A stretch of DNA of 64,000 nucleotides from Phocoena phocoena. Taxonomy: Eukaryota > Chordata > Mammalia > Artiodactyla > Phocoenidae. The notes below the pieces were generated by a model. The model saw only the letters and a program-made list of their open reading frames with translations. It was not told the DNA's origin and ran no database searches. Where the stretch lies: the NCBI RefSeq assembly GCF_963924675.1, contig NC_089239.1:1105001-1169000 (forward strand). The letters are read 5' to 3'. The translations under genes and the position numbers were made by a program. Positions 7,276 to 20,795 of this stretch are shown here, in pieces; position 1 is the first letter of the stretch; every line of letters begins with the position of its first letter.

Positions 7276-9980
7276 TGCGAGTAGAAGTTCACTCAGGGAA
7301 GGACCCATTGTGTATCTTGAGGGAGAAAGGCTGCTCGTGTTCCACCTGCAACTAAAGGAGACTTCTTCGTGTAACACGGCAGTGTTTTGGGAGAGGAAAT
7401 GCTTATAGGCCTCACTAGAGCCTGTCTTGTTGGAGGCAGTTTGCTACACGCAGAAGTCTCTGCGAAAGAAGTTGATTCACGTCAGGGCCCATTGTGAACC
7501 TCCTGTGTCTTTCGACACCTTAAATTTACAGGTAAGTATACTGCATGTTTGCCTGCAAATGCAGGCCTGATGGCACAAGGCGTGTTTCCCATTCTGAAAG
7601 TTCTGTTCACGGGGCCTTGAATTTCCCGGAGAGGCATACTGTTCACGGCTCTGTTGAAATTGTAGGCCTGGCTCTGGGAAGAAATGGGGTTTTCGCTACT
7701 AAAACATGCTGCTTCCAAGGCCCGGTTGGGAGCTGATGCTGTCATTCTCTATACCTACGTGAAGACCAAAAGTCAAGCCGTTGCCTCGAGGTAAGGCCCT
7801 GAATTGCCCTGCTGAAGCGGAGGCATGCAGCAGTTTCAAAATGGACTTCGTCGCAGTGCAGGAAGGCTTTTCTTCTTCTTCTTCTTCTTTGTACACGGGG
7901 CTCTCACTGTTGTGGCCTCTCCCGCTCCGGAGCAGAGACTACAGACGCGCAGGCTCAGCGGCCTGGGCTCTCGGGCCTATTCATTCAAGGGCATGTTGGA
8001 ACCTCCCGGTCCGGGGCACGAACTCGTGTCTCCTGCATCGGCAGGCAGACCCTCCACCACTGCGCCACCGGGGAAGCCCGACTTTCTGCATTATTGTAAC
8101 GTTAGCACACATTTCCGGACACATAGAACACTCGCGTGGGCACCCTATTCCCTGCAAGGACACTGAGTAGCGGCAGGCTCCATTCTTCTGCTCAGAAACA
8201 TCCAGGCCCGGAAGCCATTCCCAGTCACTCTGTGTATGCCGAGCGTAGGGAAACACACGGCACTCTCCCCTGGGACAGCTAGATTTCGTCAGCACACCAA
8301 CAACTCCAGGAAGTCCGTTCTCTTGCGTGCTACAGGCCATAGAGGTCTTCCTCATTGCCCTCATCTGAGCTGCACCGGGAAAAACCATCTGCTTCGCATT
8401 CTATCTACGAACTCGTACTCGAAGACACCATACGATGAGGACATAGCCGGCATGCATTCCTACTGTAATGAAAGCACAGAATTCTTCCTGTTAAACTGCA
8501 GCATTTCAGAAGAGACTAAGGACCGAGAGCCTACTTAAGAGAGTTCCGGGATGAGGGAGCTGCCTGCATGTTGAACACCCTATGAAGAAAAGTTGATTCA
8601 GGGAGGGTACTAGTGTGTAGCTAGAGCCTCCTTTGACTTGTGAGAAAACACAAGGATATAGGCTGCATGTTCACTGGAGACGGAGGCCAGATGGCAGAAA
8701 TCTACCCTGCCCTTTTATTTTCCATATGCGGGCCTCTAACTGCTGTGGCCTCTCCCGTTGCGGATCCCAGGCTCCAGAAGCGCGGGCCCAGCGGCCATGG
8801 CTCACGGGCCCAGCCGCCTCTGCGTCCTGTGCGATCTCCCCGGGACGGGCCACGAACCTGTGTACCCCGCTTCGGCAGGCAGACTCTCAAACACTGCGCC
8901 ACCAGGGAAGCCCGAAGTTCTGCATTTCTTTACCGTTAGCACACGTCGCCGGACACTTAGAACACTCGCGTTGGCACCCTCGTCCCTGTGAGGACACTGA
9001 GGAGCTGCAGGCTCCAGTGTTCCGCTTAGAAACATCCAGGCCCGGATGCACTTCCCGATCTCTCCGTGTATGCCGAGTGCGTGGCAACAAACTGCACTCT
9101 TCCTTGGGACAGCTAGATTTCGTCAGCACGCCCAGAGCTCCAGGAAGTCCGCTCTCTCACGTCCTACGTGCCACAGAAGTCTTCCTCATTGCCCTCATCT
9201 GAGCTGCACCGGGAAAAACCATCTGCTTCGCATTCTATCTACGAACTCGTACTCGAAGACACCATACGATGAGGACATAGCCGGCATGCATTCCTACTGT
9301 AATGAAAGCACAGAATTCTTCCTGTTAAACTGCAGCATTTCAGAAGAGACTAAGGACCGAGAGCCCACTTAAGAGAGTTCCGGGATGAGGGAGCTGCCTG
9401 CATGTTGAACACCCTATGAAGAAAAGTTGATTCAGGGAGGGTACTAGTGTGTAGCTAGAGCCTCCTTTGACTTGTGAGAAAACACAGGGTTATAGCTGCA
9501 TGTTCACTGGAGACGGAGGCCAGATGGCAGAAATCTTCCCTGCCCGTTTATTTTGCCCCTTCTTCGGCCACGTGCGGGCCTCTGACTGTGGTGGCCTCTC
9601 CCGTTGCGGATCACACGTTCCAGAAGCCCAGGCCCAGCGGCCATGGCTCACGGGCCCAGCCGCTCTGCGTCCTGTGGGATCTTCCCAGACTGGGCTACGA
9701 AACCGTGTTGACGGCTTCGGCAGGCGGACTCTCAACCACTGCGCCACCAGGGAAACCCCGCTTGCCCATCTTGAAAGGTCCATTCGTGCTGTCTGGAACC
9801 TTCCTAAAGTACAGGTTTCTAACGGGCCTGTCTGTAGGCAGTGTAGGCAGTACTCGGGGAACAAAGGCATTTTCGCCGAATATACAGGGTGCTACCGTAG
9901 CCCGTTTAGGAGCGGCACATGATTATAGGCCTAACTTGAGCCTGCCTCGGTTGACGCAGTTCACTAAACGCAGGACACCC
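7276..9980 (+). repeat. Unit U4 (complete, 2,705 bp, subfamily 1)
   Basis: SINEs: A 7868-8079, B 8724-8913, C 9569-9759. It has AGTCAAG and CTGTCTGT. First unit with GCGCGGG in B and CTCTGACTG in C together. Private: CCATTCTTC near 8181 and CTCTTGCGTG near 8321. Confidence 0.95.
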
Positions 9981-12680
9981 TGCGAGTAGAAGTTCACTCA
10001 GGGAAGGACCCATTGTGTATCTTGAGGGAGAAAGGCTGCTCGTGTTCCACCTGCAACTAAAGGAGACTTCTTCGTGTAACACGGCAGTGTTTTGGGAGAG
10101 GAAATGCTTATAGGCCTCACTAGAGCCTGTCTTGTTGGAGGCAGTTTGCTACACGCAGAAGTCTCTGCGAAAGAAGTTGATTCACGTCAGGGCCCATTGT
10201 GAACCTCCTGTGTCTTTCGACACCTTAAATTTACAGGTAAGTATACTGCATGTTTGCCTGCAAATGCAGGCCTGATGGCACAAGGCGTGTTTCCCATTCT
10301 GAAAGTTCTGTTCACGGGGCCTTGAATTTCCCGGAGAGGCATACTGTTCACGGCTCTGTTGAAATTGTAGGCCTGGCTCTGGGAAGAAATGGGGTTTTCG
10401 CTACTAAAACATGCTGCTTCCAAGGCCCGGTTGGGAGCTGATGCTGTCATTCTCTATACCTACGTGAAGACCAAAAGTCAGCCGTTGCCTCGAGGTAAGG
10501 CCCTGAATTGCCCTGCTGAAGCGGAGGCATGCAGCAGTTTCAAAATGGACTTCGTCGCAGTGCAGGAAGGCTTTTCTTCTTCTTCTTCTTCTTTGTACAC
10601 GGGGCTCTCACTGTTGTGGCCTCTCCCGCTCCGGAGCAGAGACTACAGACGCGCAGGCTCAGCGGCCTGGGCTCTCGGGCCTATTCATTCAAGGGCATGT
10701 TGGAACCTCCCGGTCCGGGGCACGAACTCGTGTCTCCTGCATCGGCAGGCAGACCCTCCACCACTGCGCCACCGGGGAAGCCCGACTTTCTGCATTATTG
10801 TAACGTTAGCACACATTTCCGGACACATAGAACACTCGCGTGGGCACCCTATTCCCTGCAAGGACACTGAGTAGCGGCAGGCTCCACTCTTCTGCTCAGA
10901 AACATCTAGGCCCGGAAGCCATTCCCAGTCACTCTGTGTATGCCGAGCGTAGGGAAACACACGGCACTCTCCCCTGGGACAGCTAGATTTCGTCAGCACA
11001 CCAACAACTCCAGGAAGTCCGTTCTCTCGCGTGCTACAGGCCATAGAGGTCTTCCTCATTGCCCTCATCTGAGCTGCAGCGGGAAAAACCATCTGCTTCG
11101 CATTCTATCTACGAACTCGTACTCGAAGACACCATACGATGAGGACATAGCCGGCATGCATTCCTACTGTAATGAAAGCACAGAATTCTTCCTGTTAAAC
11201 TGCAGCATTTCAGAAGAGACTAAGGACCGAGAGCCTACTTAAGAGAGTTCCGGGATGAGGGAGCTGCCTGCATGTTGAACACCCTATGAAGAAAAGTTGA
11301 TTCAGGGAGGGTACTAGTGTGTAGCTAGAGCCTCCTTTGACTTGTGAGAAAACACAAGGATATAGGCTGCATGTTCACTGGAGACGGAGGCCAGATGGCA
11401 GAATTCTACCCTGCACTTTTATTTTCCATATGCGGGCCTCTAACTGCTGTGGCCTCTCCCGTTGCGGATCCCAGGCTCCAGAAGCGCGGGCCCAGCGGCC
11501 ATGGCTCACGGGCCCAGCCGCCTCTGCGTCCTGTGCGATCTCCCCGGGACGGGCCACGAACCTGTGTACCCCGCTTCGGCAGGCAGACTCTCAAACACTG
11601 CGCCACCAGGGAAGCCCGAAGTTCTGCATTTCTTTACCGTTAGCACACGTCGCCGGACACTTAGAACACTCGCGTTGGCACCCTCGTCCCTGTGAGGACA
11701 CTGAGGAGCTGCAGGCTCCAGTGTTCCGCTTAGAAACATCCAGGCCCGGATGCACTTCCCGATCTCTCCGTGTATGCCGAGTGCGTGGCAACAAACTGCA
11801 CTCTTCCTTGGGACAGCTAGATTTCGTCAGCACGCCCAGAGCTCCAGGAAGTCCGCTCTCTCACGTCCTACGTGCCACAGAAGTCTTCCTCATTGCCCTC
11901 ATCTGAGCTGCACCGGGAAAAACCATCTGCTTCGCATTCTATCTACGAACTCGTACTCGAAGACACCATACGATGAGGACATAGCCGGCATGCATTCCTA
12001 CTGTAATGAAGGCACAGAATTCTTCCTGTTAAACTGCAGCATTTCAGAAGAGACTAAGGACCGAGATCCCACTTAAGAGAGTTCCGGGATGAGGGAGCTG
12101 CCTGCATGTTGAACACCCTATGAAGAAAAGTTGATTCAGGGAGGGTACTAGTGTGTAGCTAGAGCCTCCTTTGACTTGTGAGAAAACACAGGGTTATAGC
12201 TGCATGTTCACTGGAGACGGAGGCCAGATGGCAGAAATCTTCCCTGCCCGTTTATTTTGCCCCTTCTTCGGCCACGTGCGGGCCTCTGACTGTGGTGGCC
12301 TCTCCCGTTGCGGATCACACGTTCCAGAAGCCCAGGCCCAGCGGCCATGGCTCACGGGCCCAGCCGCTCTGCGTCCTGTGGGATCTTCCCAGACTGGGCT
12401 ACGAAACCGTGTTGACGGCTTCGGCAGGCGGACTCTCAACCACTGCGCCACCAGGGAAACCCCGCTTGCCCATCTTGAAACGTCCATTCGTGCTGTCTGG
12501 AACCTTCCTAAAGTACAGGTTTCTAACGGGCCTGTAGGCAGTGTAGGCAGTACTCGGGGAACAAAGGCATTTTCGCCGAATATACAGGGTGCTACCGTAG
12601 CCCGTTTAGGAGCGGCACATGATTATAGGCCTAACTTGAGCCTGCCTCGGTTGACACAGTTCACTAAACGCAGGACACCC
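9981..12680 (+). repeat. Unit U5 (complete, 2,700 bp, subfamily 1)
   Basis: SINEs: A 10572-10783, B 11428-11617, C 12273-12463. It has AGTCAG and the single CTGT, so it is 5 bp shorter than U4. It shares CATCTAGG with U3 and CTGCAGCGGG with U3 and U6-U9. Private: GAATTCTACCCTGCAC near 11402, GAGATCCC near 12063, AAACGTCC near 12478 and TTGACACAG near 12652. The first of these creates an extra EcoRI site. Confidence 0.95.
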
Positions 12681-15385
12681 TGCGAGTAGAAGTTCACTCA
12701 GGGAAGGACCCATTGTGTATCTTGAGGGAGAAAGGCTGCTCGTGTTCCACCTGCAACTAAAGGAGACTTCTTCGTGTAACACGGCAGTGTTTTGGGAGAG
12801 GAAATGCTTATAGGCCTCACTAGAGCCTGTCTTGTTGGAGGCAGTTTGCTACACGCAGAAGTCTCTGCGAAAGAAGTTGATTCACGTCAGGGCCCATTGT
12901 GAACCTCCTGTGTCTTTCGACACCTTAAATTTACAGGTAAGTATACTGCATGTTTGCCTGCAAATGCAGGCCTGATGGCACAAGGCGTGTTTCCCATTCT
13001 GAAAGTTCTGTTCACGGGGCCTTGAATTTCCCGGAGAGGCATACTGTTCACGGCTCTGTTGAAATTGTAGGCCTGGCTCTGGGAAGAAATGGGGTTTTCG
13101 CTACTAAAACATGCTGCTTCCAAGGCCCGGTTGGGAGCTGATGCTGTCATTCTCTATACCTACGTGAAGACCAAAAGTCAAGCCGTTGCCTCGAGGTAAG
13201 GCCCTGAATTGCCCTGCTGAAGCGGAGGCATGCAGCAGTTTCAAAATGGACTTCGTCGCAGTGCAGGAAGGCTTTTCTTCTTCTTCTTCTTCTTTGTACA
13301 CGGGGCTCTCACTGTTGTGGCCTCTCCCGCTCCGGAGCAGAGACTACAGACGCGCAGGCTCAGCGGCCTGGGCTCTCGGGCCTATTCATTCAAGGGCATG
13401 TTGGAACCTCCCGGTCCGGGGCACGAACTCGTGTCTCCTGCATCGGCAGGCAGACCCTCCACCACTGCGCCACCGGGGAAGCCCGACTTTCTGCATTATT
13501 GTAACGTTAGCACACATTTCCGGACACATAGAACACTCGCGTGGGCACCCTATTCCCTGCAAGGACACTGAGTAGCGGCAGGCTCCACTCTTCTGCTCAG
13601 AAACATCCAGGCCCGGAAGCCATTCCCAGTCACTCTGTGTATGCCGAGCGTAGGGAAACACACGGCACTCTCCCCTGGGACAGCTAGATTTCGTCAGCAC
13701 ACCAACAACTCCAGGAAGTCCGTTCTCTCGCGTGCTACAGGCCATAGAGGTCTTCCTCATTGCCCTCATCTGAGCTGCAGCGGGAAAAACCATCTGCTTC
13801 GCATTCTATCTACGAACTCGTACTCGAAGACACCATACGATGAGGACATAGCCGGCATGCATTCCTACTGTAATGAAAGCACAGAATTCTTCCTGTTAAA
13901 CTGCAGCATTTCAGAAGAGACTAAGGACCGAGAGCCTACTTAAGAGAGTTCCGGGATGAGGGAGCTGCCTGCATGTTGAACACCCTATGAAGAAAAGTTG
14001 ATTCAGGGAGGGTACTAGTGTGTAGCTAGAGCCTCCTTTGACTTGTGAGAAAACACAAGGATATAGGCTGCATGTTCACTGGAGACGGAGGCCAGATGGC
14101 AGAAATCTACCCTGCCCTTTTATTTTCCATATGCGGGCCTCTAACTGCTGTGGCCTCTCCCGTTGCGGATCCCAGGCTCCAGAAGCGCGGGCCCAGCGGC
14201 CATGGCTCACGGGCCCAGCCGCCTCTGCGTCCTGTGCGATCTCCCCGGGACGGGCCACGAACCTGTGTACCCCGCTTCGGCAGGCAGACTCTCAAACACT
14301 GCGCCACCAGGGAAGCCCGAAGTTCTGCATTTCTTTACCGTTAGCACACGTTGCCGGACACTTAGAACACTCGCGTTGGCACCCTCGTCCCTGTGAGGAC
14401 ACTGAGGAGCTGCAGGCTCCAGTGTTCCGCTTAGAAACATCCAGGCCCGGATGCACTTCCCGATCTCTCCGTGTATGCCGAGTGCGTGGCAACAAACTGC
14501 ACTCTTCCTTGGGACAGCTAGATTTCGTCAGCACGCCCAGAGCTCCCGGAAGTCCGCTCTCTCACGTCCTACGTGCCACAGAAGTCTTCCTCATTGCCCT
14601 CATCTGAGCTGCACCGGGAAAAACCATCTGCTTCGCATTCTATCTACGAACTCGTACTCGAAGACACCATACGATGAGGACATAGCCGGCATGCATTCCT
14701 ACTGTAATGAAAGCACAGAATTCTTCCTGTTAAACTGCAGCATTTCAGAAGAGACTAAGGACCGAGAGCCCACTTAAGAGAGTTCCGGGATGAGGGAGCT
14801 GCCTGCATGTTGAACACCCTATGAAGAAAAGTTGATTCAGGGAGGGTACTAGTGTGTAGCTAGAGCCTCCTTTGACTTGTGAGAAAACACAGGGTTATAG
14901 CTGCATGTTCACTGGAGACGGAGGCCAGATGGCAGAAATCTTCCCTGCCCGTTTATTTTGCCCCTTCTTCGGCCACGTGCGGGCCTCTGACTGTGGTGGC
15001 CTCTCCCGTTGCGGATCACACGTTCCAGAAGCCCAGGCCCAGCGGCCATGGCTCACGGGCCCAGCCGCTCTGCGTCCTGTGGGATCTTCCCAGACTGGGC
15101 TACGAAACCGTGTTGACGGCTTCGGCAGGCGGACTCTCAACCACTGCGCCACCAGGGAAACCCCGCTTGCCCATCTTGAAAGGTCCATTCGTGCTGTCTG
15201 GAACCTTCCTAAAGTACAGGTTTCTAACGGGCCTGTCTGTAGGCAGTGTAGGCAGTACTCGGGGAACAAAGGCATTTTCGCCGAATATACAGGGTGCTAC
15301 CGTAGCCCGTTTAGGAGCGGCACATGATTATAGGCCTAACTTGAGCCTGCCTCGGTTGACGCAGTTCACTAAACGCAGGACACCC
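12681..15385 (+). repeat. Unit U6 (complete, 2,705 bp, subfamily 1)
   Basis: SINEs: A 13273-13484, B 14129-14318, C 14974-15164. AGTCAAG and CTGTCTGT present. Private: ACGTTGCCGG near 14348 and GCTCCCGGAAG near 14543. Confidence 0.95.
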
Positions 15386-18090
15386 TGCGAGTAGAAGTTC
15401 ACTCAGGGAAGGACCCATTGTGTATCTTGAGGGAGAAAGGCTGCTCGTGTTCCACCTGCAACTAAAGGAGACTTCTTCGTGTAACACGGCAGTGTTTTGG
15501 GAGAGGAAATGCTTATAGGCCTCACTAGAGCCTGTCTTGTTGGAGGCAGTTTGCTACACGCAGAAGTCTCTGCGAAAGAAGTTGATTCACGTCAGGGCCC
15601 ATTGTGAACCTCCTGTGTCTTTCGACACCTTAAATTTACAGGTAAGTATACTGCATGTTTGCCTGCAAATGCAGGCCTGATGGCACAAGGCGTGTTTCCC
15701 ATTCTGAAAGTTCTGTTCACGGGGCCTTGAATTTCCCGGAGAGGCATACTGTTCACGGCTCTGTTGAAATTGTAGGCCTGGCTCTGGGAAGAAATGGGGT
15801 TTTCGCTACTAAAACATGCTGCTTCCAAGGCCCGGTTGGGAGCTGATGCTGTCATTCTCTATACCTACGTGAAGACCAAAAGTCAAGCCGTTGCCTCGAG
15901 GTAAGGCCCTGAATTGCCCTGCTGAAGCGGAGGCATGCAGCAGTTTCAAAATGGACTTCGTCGCAGTGCAGGAAGGCTTTTCTTCTTCTTCTTCTTCTTT
16001 GTACACGGGGCTCTCACTGTTGTGGCCTCTCCCGCTCCGGAGCAGAGACTACAGACGCGCAGGCTCAGCGGCCTGGGCTCTCGGGCCTATTCATTCAAGG
16101 GCATGTTGGAACCTCCCGGTCCGGGGCACGAACTCGTGTCTCCTGCATCGGCAGGCAGACCCTCCACCACTGCGCCACCGGGGAAGCCCGACTTTCTGCA
16201 TTATTGTAACGTTAGCACACATTTCCGGACACATAGAACACTCGCGTGGGCACCCTATTCCCTGCAAGGACACTGAGTAGCGGCAGGCTCCACTCTTCTG
16301 CTCAGAAACATCCAGGCCCGGAAGCCATTCCCAGTCACTCTGTGTATGCCGAGCGTAGGGAAACACACGGCACTCTCCCCTGGGACAGCTAGATTTCGTC
16401 AGCACACCAACAACTCCAGGAAGTCCGTTCTCTCGCGTGCTACAGGCCATAGAGGTCTTCCTCATTGCCCTCATCTGAGCTGCAGCGGGAAAAACCATCT
16501 GCTTCGCATTCTATCTACGAACTCGTACTCGAAGACACCATACGATGAGGACATAGCCGGCATGCATTCCTACTGTAATGAAAGCACAGAATTCTTCCTG
16601 TTAAACTGCAGCATTTCAGAAGAGACTAAGGACCGAGAGCCTACTTAAGAGAGTTCCGGGATGAGGGAGCTGCCTGCATGTTGAACACCCTATGAAGAAA
16701 AGTTGATTCAGGGAGGGTACTAGTGTGTAGCTAGAGCCTCCTTTGACTTGTGAGAAAACACAAGGATATAGGCTGCATGTTCACTGGAGACGGAGGCCAG
16801 ATGGCAGAAATCTACCCTGCCCTTTTATTTTCCATATGCGGGCCTCTAACTGCTGTGGCCTCTCCCGTTGCGGATCCCAGGCTCCAGAAGCGCGGGCCCA
16901 GCGGCCATGGCTCACGGGCCCAGCCGCCTCTGCGTCCTGTGCGATCTCCCCGGGACGGGCCACGAACCTGTGTACCCCGCTTCGGCAGGCAGACTCTCAA
17001 ACACTGCGCCACCAGGGAAGCCCGAAGTTCTGCATTTCTTTACCGTTAGCACACGTCGCCGGACACTTAGAACACTCGCGTTGGCACCCTCGTCCCTGTG
17101 AGGACACTGAGGAGCTGCAGGCTCCAGTGTTCCGCTTAGAAACATCCAGGCCCGGATGCACTTCCCGATCTCTCCGTGTATGCCGAGTGCGTGGCAACAA
17201 ACTGCACTCTTCCTTGGGACAGCTAGATTTCGTCAGCACGCCCAGAGCTCCAGGAAGTCCGCTCTCTCACGTCCTACGTGCCACAGAAGTCTTCCTCATT
17301 GCCCTCATCTGAGCTGCACCGGGAAAAACCATCTGCTTCGCATTCTATCTACGAACTCGTACTCGAAGACACCATACGATGAGGACATAGCCGGCATGCA
17401 TTCCTACTGTAATGAAGGCACAGAATTCTTCCTGTTAAACTGCAGCATTTCAGAAGAGACTAAGGACCGAGAGCCCACTTAAGAGAGTTCCGGGATGAGG
17501 GAGCTGCCTGCATGTTGAACACCCTATGAAGAAAAGTTGATTCAGGGAGGGTACTAGTGTGTAGCTAGAGCCTCCTTTGACTTGTGAGAAAACACAGGGT
17601 TATAGCTGCATGTTCACTGGAGACGGAGGCCAGATGGCAGAAATCTTCCCTGCCCGTTTATTTTGCCCCTTCTTCGGCCACGTGCGGGCCTCTGACTGTG
17701 GTGGCCTCTCCCGTTGCGGATCACACGTTCCAGAAGCCCAGGCCCAGCGGCCATGACTCACGGGCCCAGCCGCTCTGCGTCCTGTGGGATCTTCCCAGAC
17801 TGGGCTACGAAACCGTGTTGACGGCTTCGGCAGGCGGACTCTCAACCACTGCGCCACCAGGGAAACCCCGCTTGCCCATCTTGAAAGGTCCATTCGTGCT
17901 GTCTGGAACCTTCCTAAAGTACAGGTTTCTAACGGGCCTGTCTGTAGGCAGTGTAGGCAGTACTCGGGGAACAAAGGCATTTTCGCCGAATATACAGGGT
18001 GCTACCGTAGCCCGTTTAGGAGCGGCACATGATTATAGGCCTAACTTGAGCCTGCCTCGGTTGACGCAGTTCACTAAACGCAGGACACCC
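15386..18090 (+). repeat. Unit U7 (complete, 2,705 bp, subfamily 1)
   Basis: SINEs: A 15978-16189, B 16834-17023, C 17679-17869. P2 reads TGAAGGCAC (near 17414), as in U5 and U8. Private: GGCCATGACTC near 17751 in SINE C. Confidence 0.95.
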
Positions 18091-20795
18091 TGCGAGTAGA
18101 AGTTCACTCAGGGAAGGACCCATTGTGTATCTTGAGGGAGAAAGGCTGCTCGTGTTCCACCTGCAACTAAAGGAGACTTCTTCGTGTAACACGGCAGTGT
18201 TTTGGGAGAGGAAATGCTTATAGGCCTCACTAGAGCCTGTCTTGTTGGAGGCAGTTTGCTACACGCAGAAGTCTCTGCGAAAGAAGTTGATTCACGTCAG
18301 GGCCCATTGTGAACCTCCTGTGTCTTTCGACACCTTAAATTTACAGGTAAGTATACTGCATGTTTGCCTGCAAATGCAGGCCTGATGGCACAAGGCGTGT
18401 TTCCCATTCTGAAAGTTCTGTTCACGGGGCCTTGAATTTCCCGGAGAGGCATACTGTTCACGGCTCTGTTGAAATTGTAGGCCTGGCTCTGGGAAGAAAT
18501 GGGGTTTTCGCTACTAAAACATGCTGCTTCCAAGGCCCGGTTGGGAGCTGATGCTGTCATTCTCTATACCTACGTGAAGACCAAAAGTCAAGCCGTTGCC
18601 TCGAGGTAAGGCCCTGAATTGCCCTGCTGAAGCGGAGGCATGCAGCAGTTTCAAAATGGACTTCGTCGCAGTGCAGGAAGGCTTTTCTTCTTCTTCTTCT
18701 TCTTTGTACACGGGGCTCTCACTGTTGTGGCCTCTCCCGCTCCGGAGCAGAGACTACAGACGCGCAGGCTCAGCGGCCTGGGCTCTCGGGCCTATTCATT
18801 CAAGGGCATGTTGGAACCTCCCGGTCCGGGGCACGAACTCGTGTCTCCTGCATCGGCAGGCAGACCCTCCACCACTGCGCCACCGGGGAAGCCCGACTTT
18901 CTGCATTATTGTAACGTTAGCACACATTTCCGGACACATAGAACACTCGCGTGGGCACCCTATTCCCTGCAAGGACACTGAGTAGCGGCAGGCTCCACTC
19001 TTCTGCTCAGAAACATCCAGGCCCGGAAGCCATTCCCAGTCACTCTGTGTATGCCGAGCGTAGGGAAACACACGGCACTCTCCCCTGGGACAGCTAGATT
19101 TCGTCAGCACACCAACAACTCCAGGAAGTCCGTTCTCTCGCGTGCTACAGGCCATAGAGGTCTTCCTCATTGCCCTCATCTGAGCTGCAGCGGGAAAAAC
19201 CATCTGCTTCGCATTCTATCTACGAACTCGTACTCGAAGACACCATACGATGAGGACATAGCCGGCATGCATTCCTACTGTAATGAAAGCACAGAATTCT
19301 TCCTGTTAAACTGCAGCATTTCAGAAGAGACTAAGGACCGAGAGCCTACTTAAGAGAGTTCCGGGATGAGGGAGCTGCCTGCATGTTGAACACCCTATGA
19401 AGAAAAGTTGATTCAGGGAGGGTACTAGTGTGTAGCTAGAGCCTCCTTTGACTTGTGAGAAAACACAAGGATATAGGCTGCATGTTCACTGGAGACGGAG
19501 GCCAGATGGCAGAAATCTACCCTGCCCTTTTATTTTCCATATGCGGGCCTCTAACTGCTGTGGCCTCTCCCGTTGCGGATCCCAGGCTCCAGAAGCGCGG
19601 GCCCAGCGGCCATGGCTCACGGGCCCAGCCGCCTCTGCGTCCTGTGCGATCTCCCCGGGACGGGCCACGAACCTGTGTACCCCGCTTCGGCAGGCAGACT
19701 CTCAAACACTGCGCCACCAGGGAAGCCCGAAGTTCTGCATTTCTTTACCGTTAGCACACGTCGCCGGACACTTAGAACACTCGCGTTGGCACCCTCGTCC
19801 CTGTGAGGACACTGAGGAGCTGCAGGCTCCAGTGTTCCGCTTAGAAACATCCAGGCCCGGATGCACTTCCCGATCTCTCCGTGTATGCCGAGTGCGTGGC
19901 AACAAACTGCACTCTTCCTTGGGACAGCTAGATTTCGTCAGCACGCCCAGAGCTCCAGGAAGTCCGCTCTCTCACGTCCTACGTGCCACAGAAGTCTTCC
20001 TCATTGCCCTCATCTGAGCTGCACCGGGAAAAACCATCTGCTTCGCATTCTATCTACGAACTCGTACTCGAAGACACCATACGATGAGGACATAGCCGGC
20101 ATGCATTCCTACTGTAATGAAGGCACAGAATTCTTCCTGTTAAACTGCAGCATTTCAGAAGAGACTAAGGACCGAGAGCCCACTTAAGAGAGTTCCGGGA
20201 TGAGGGAGCTGCCTGCATGTTGAACACCCTATGAAGAAAAGTTGATTCAGGGAGGGTACTAGTGTGTAGCTAGAGCCTCCTTTGACTTGTGAGAAAACAC
20301 AGGGTTATAGCTGCATGTTCACTGGAGACGGAGGCCAGATGGCAGAAATCTTCCCTGCCCGTTTATTTTGCCCCTTCTTCGGCCACGTGCGGGCCTCTGA
20401 CTGTGGTGGCCTCTCCCGTTGCGGATCACACGTTCCAGAAGCCCAGGCCCAGCGGCCATGGCTCACGGGCCCAGCCGCTCTGCGTCCTGTGGGATCTTCC
20501 CAGACTGGGCTACGAAACCGTGTTGACGGCTTCGGCAGGCGGACTCTCAACCACTGCGCCACCAGGGAAACCCCGCTTGCCCATCTTGAAAGGTCCATTC
20601 GTGCTGTCTGGAACCTTCCTAAAGTACAGGTTTCTAACGGGCCTGTCTGTAGGCAGTGTAGGCAGTACTCGGGGAACAAAGGCATTTTCGCCGAATATAC
20701 AGGGTGCTACCGTAGCCCGTTTAGGAGCGGCACATGATTATAGGCCTAACTTGAGCCTGCCTCGGTTGACGCAGTTCACTAAACGCAGGACACCC
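18091..20795 (+). repeat. Unit U8 (complete, 2,705 bp, subfamily 1)
   Basis: SINEs: A 18683-18894, B 19539-19728, C 20384-20574. Almost identical to U7 apart from the private change in U7's SINE C. Confidence 0.95.

Noticed and set aside
10389..10874. 161-codon open frame across leader and SINE A
   Set aside because: It is shortened to 129 codons by a 1-bp indel in U1, U4 and U6-U9, and broken by a stop (GTGTAGGAAGG) in U24. It includes the TTC tract and SINE sequence, so it is not a gene.
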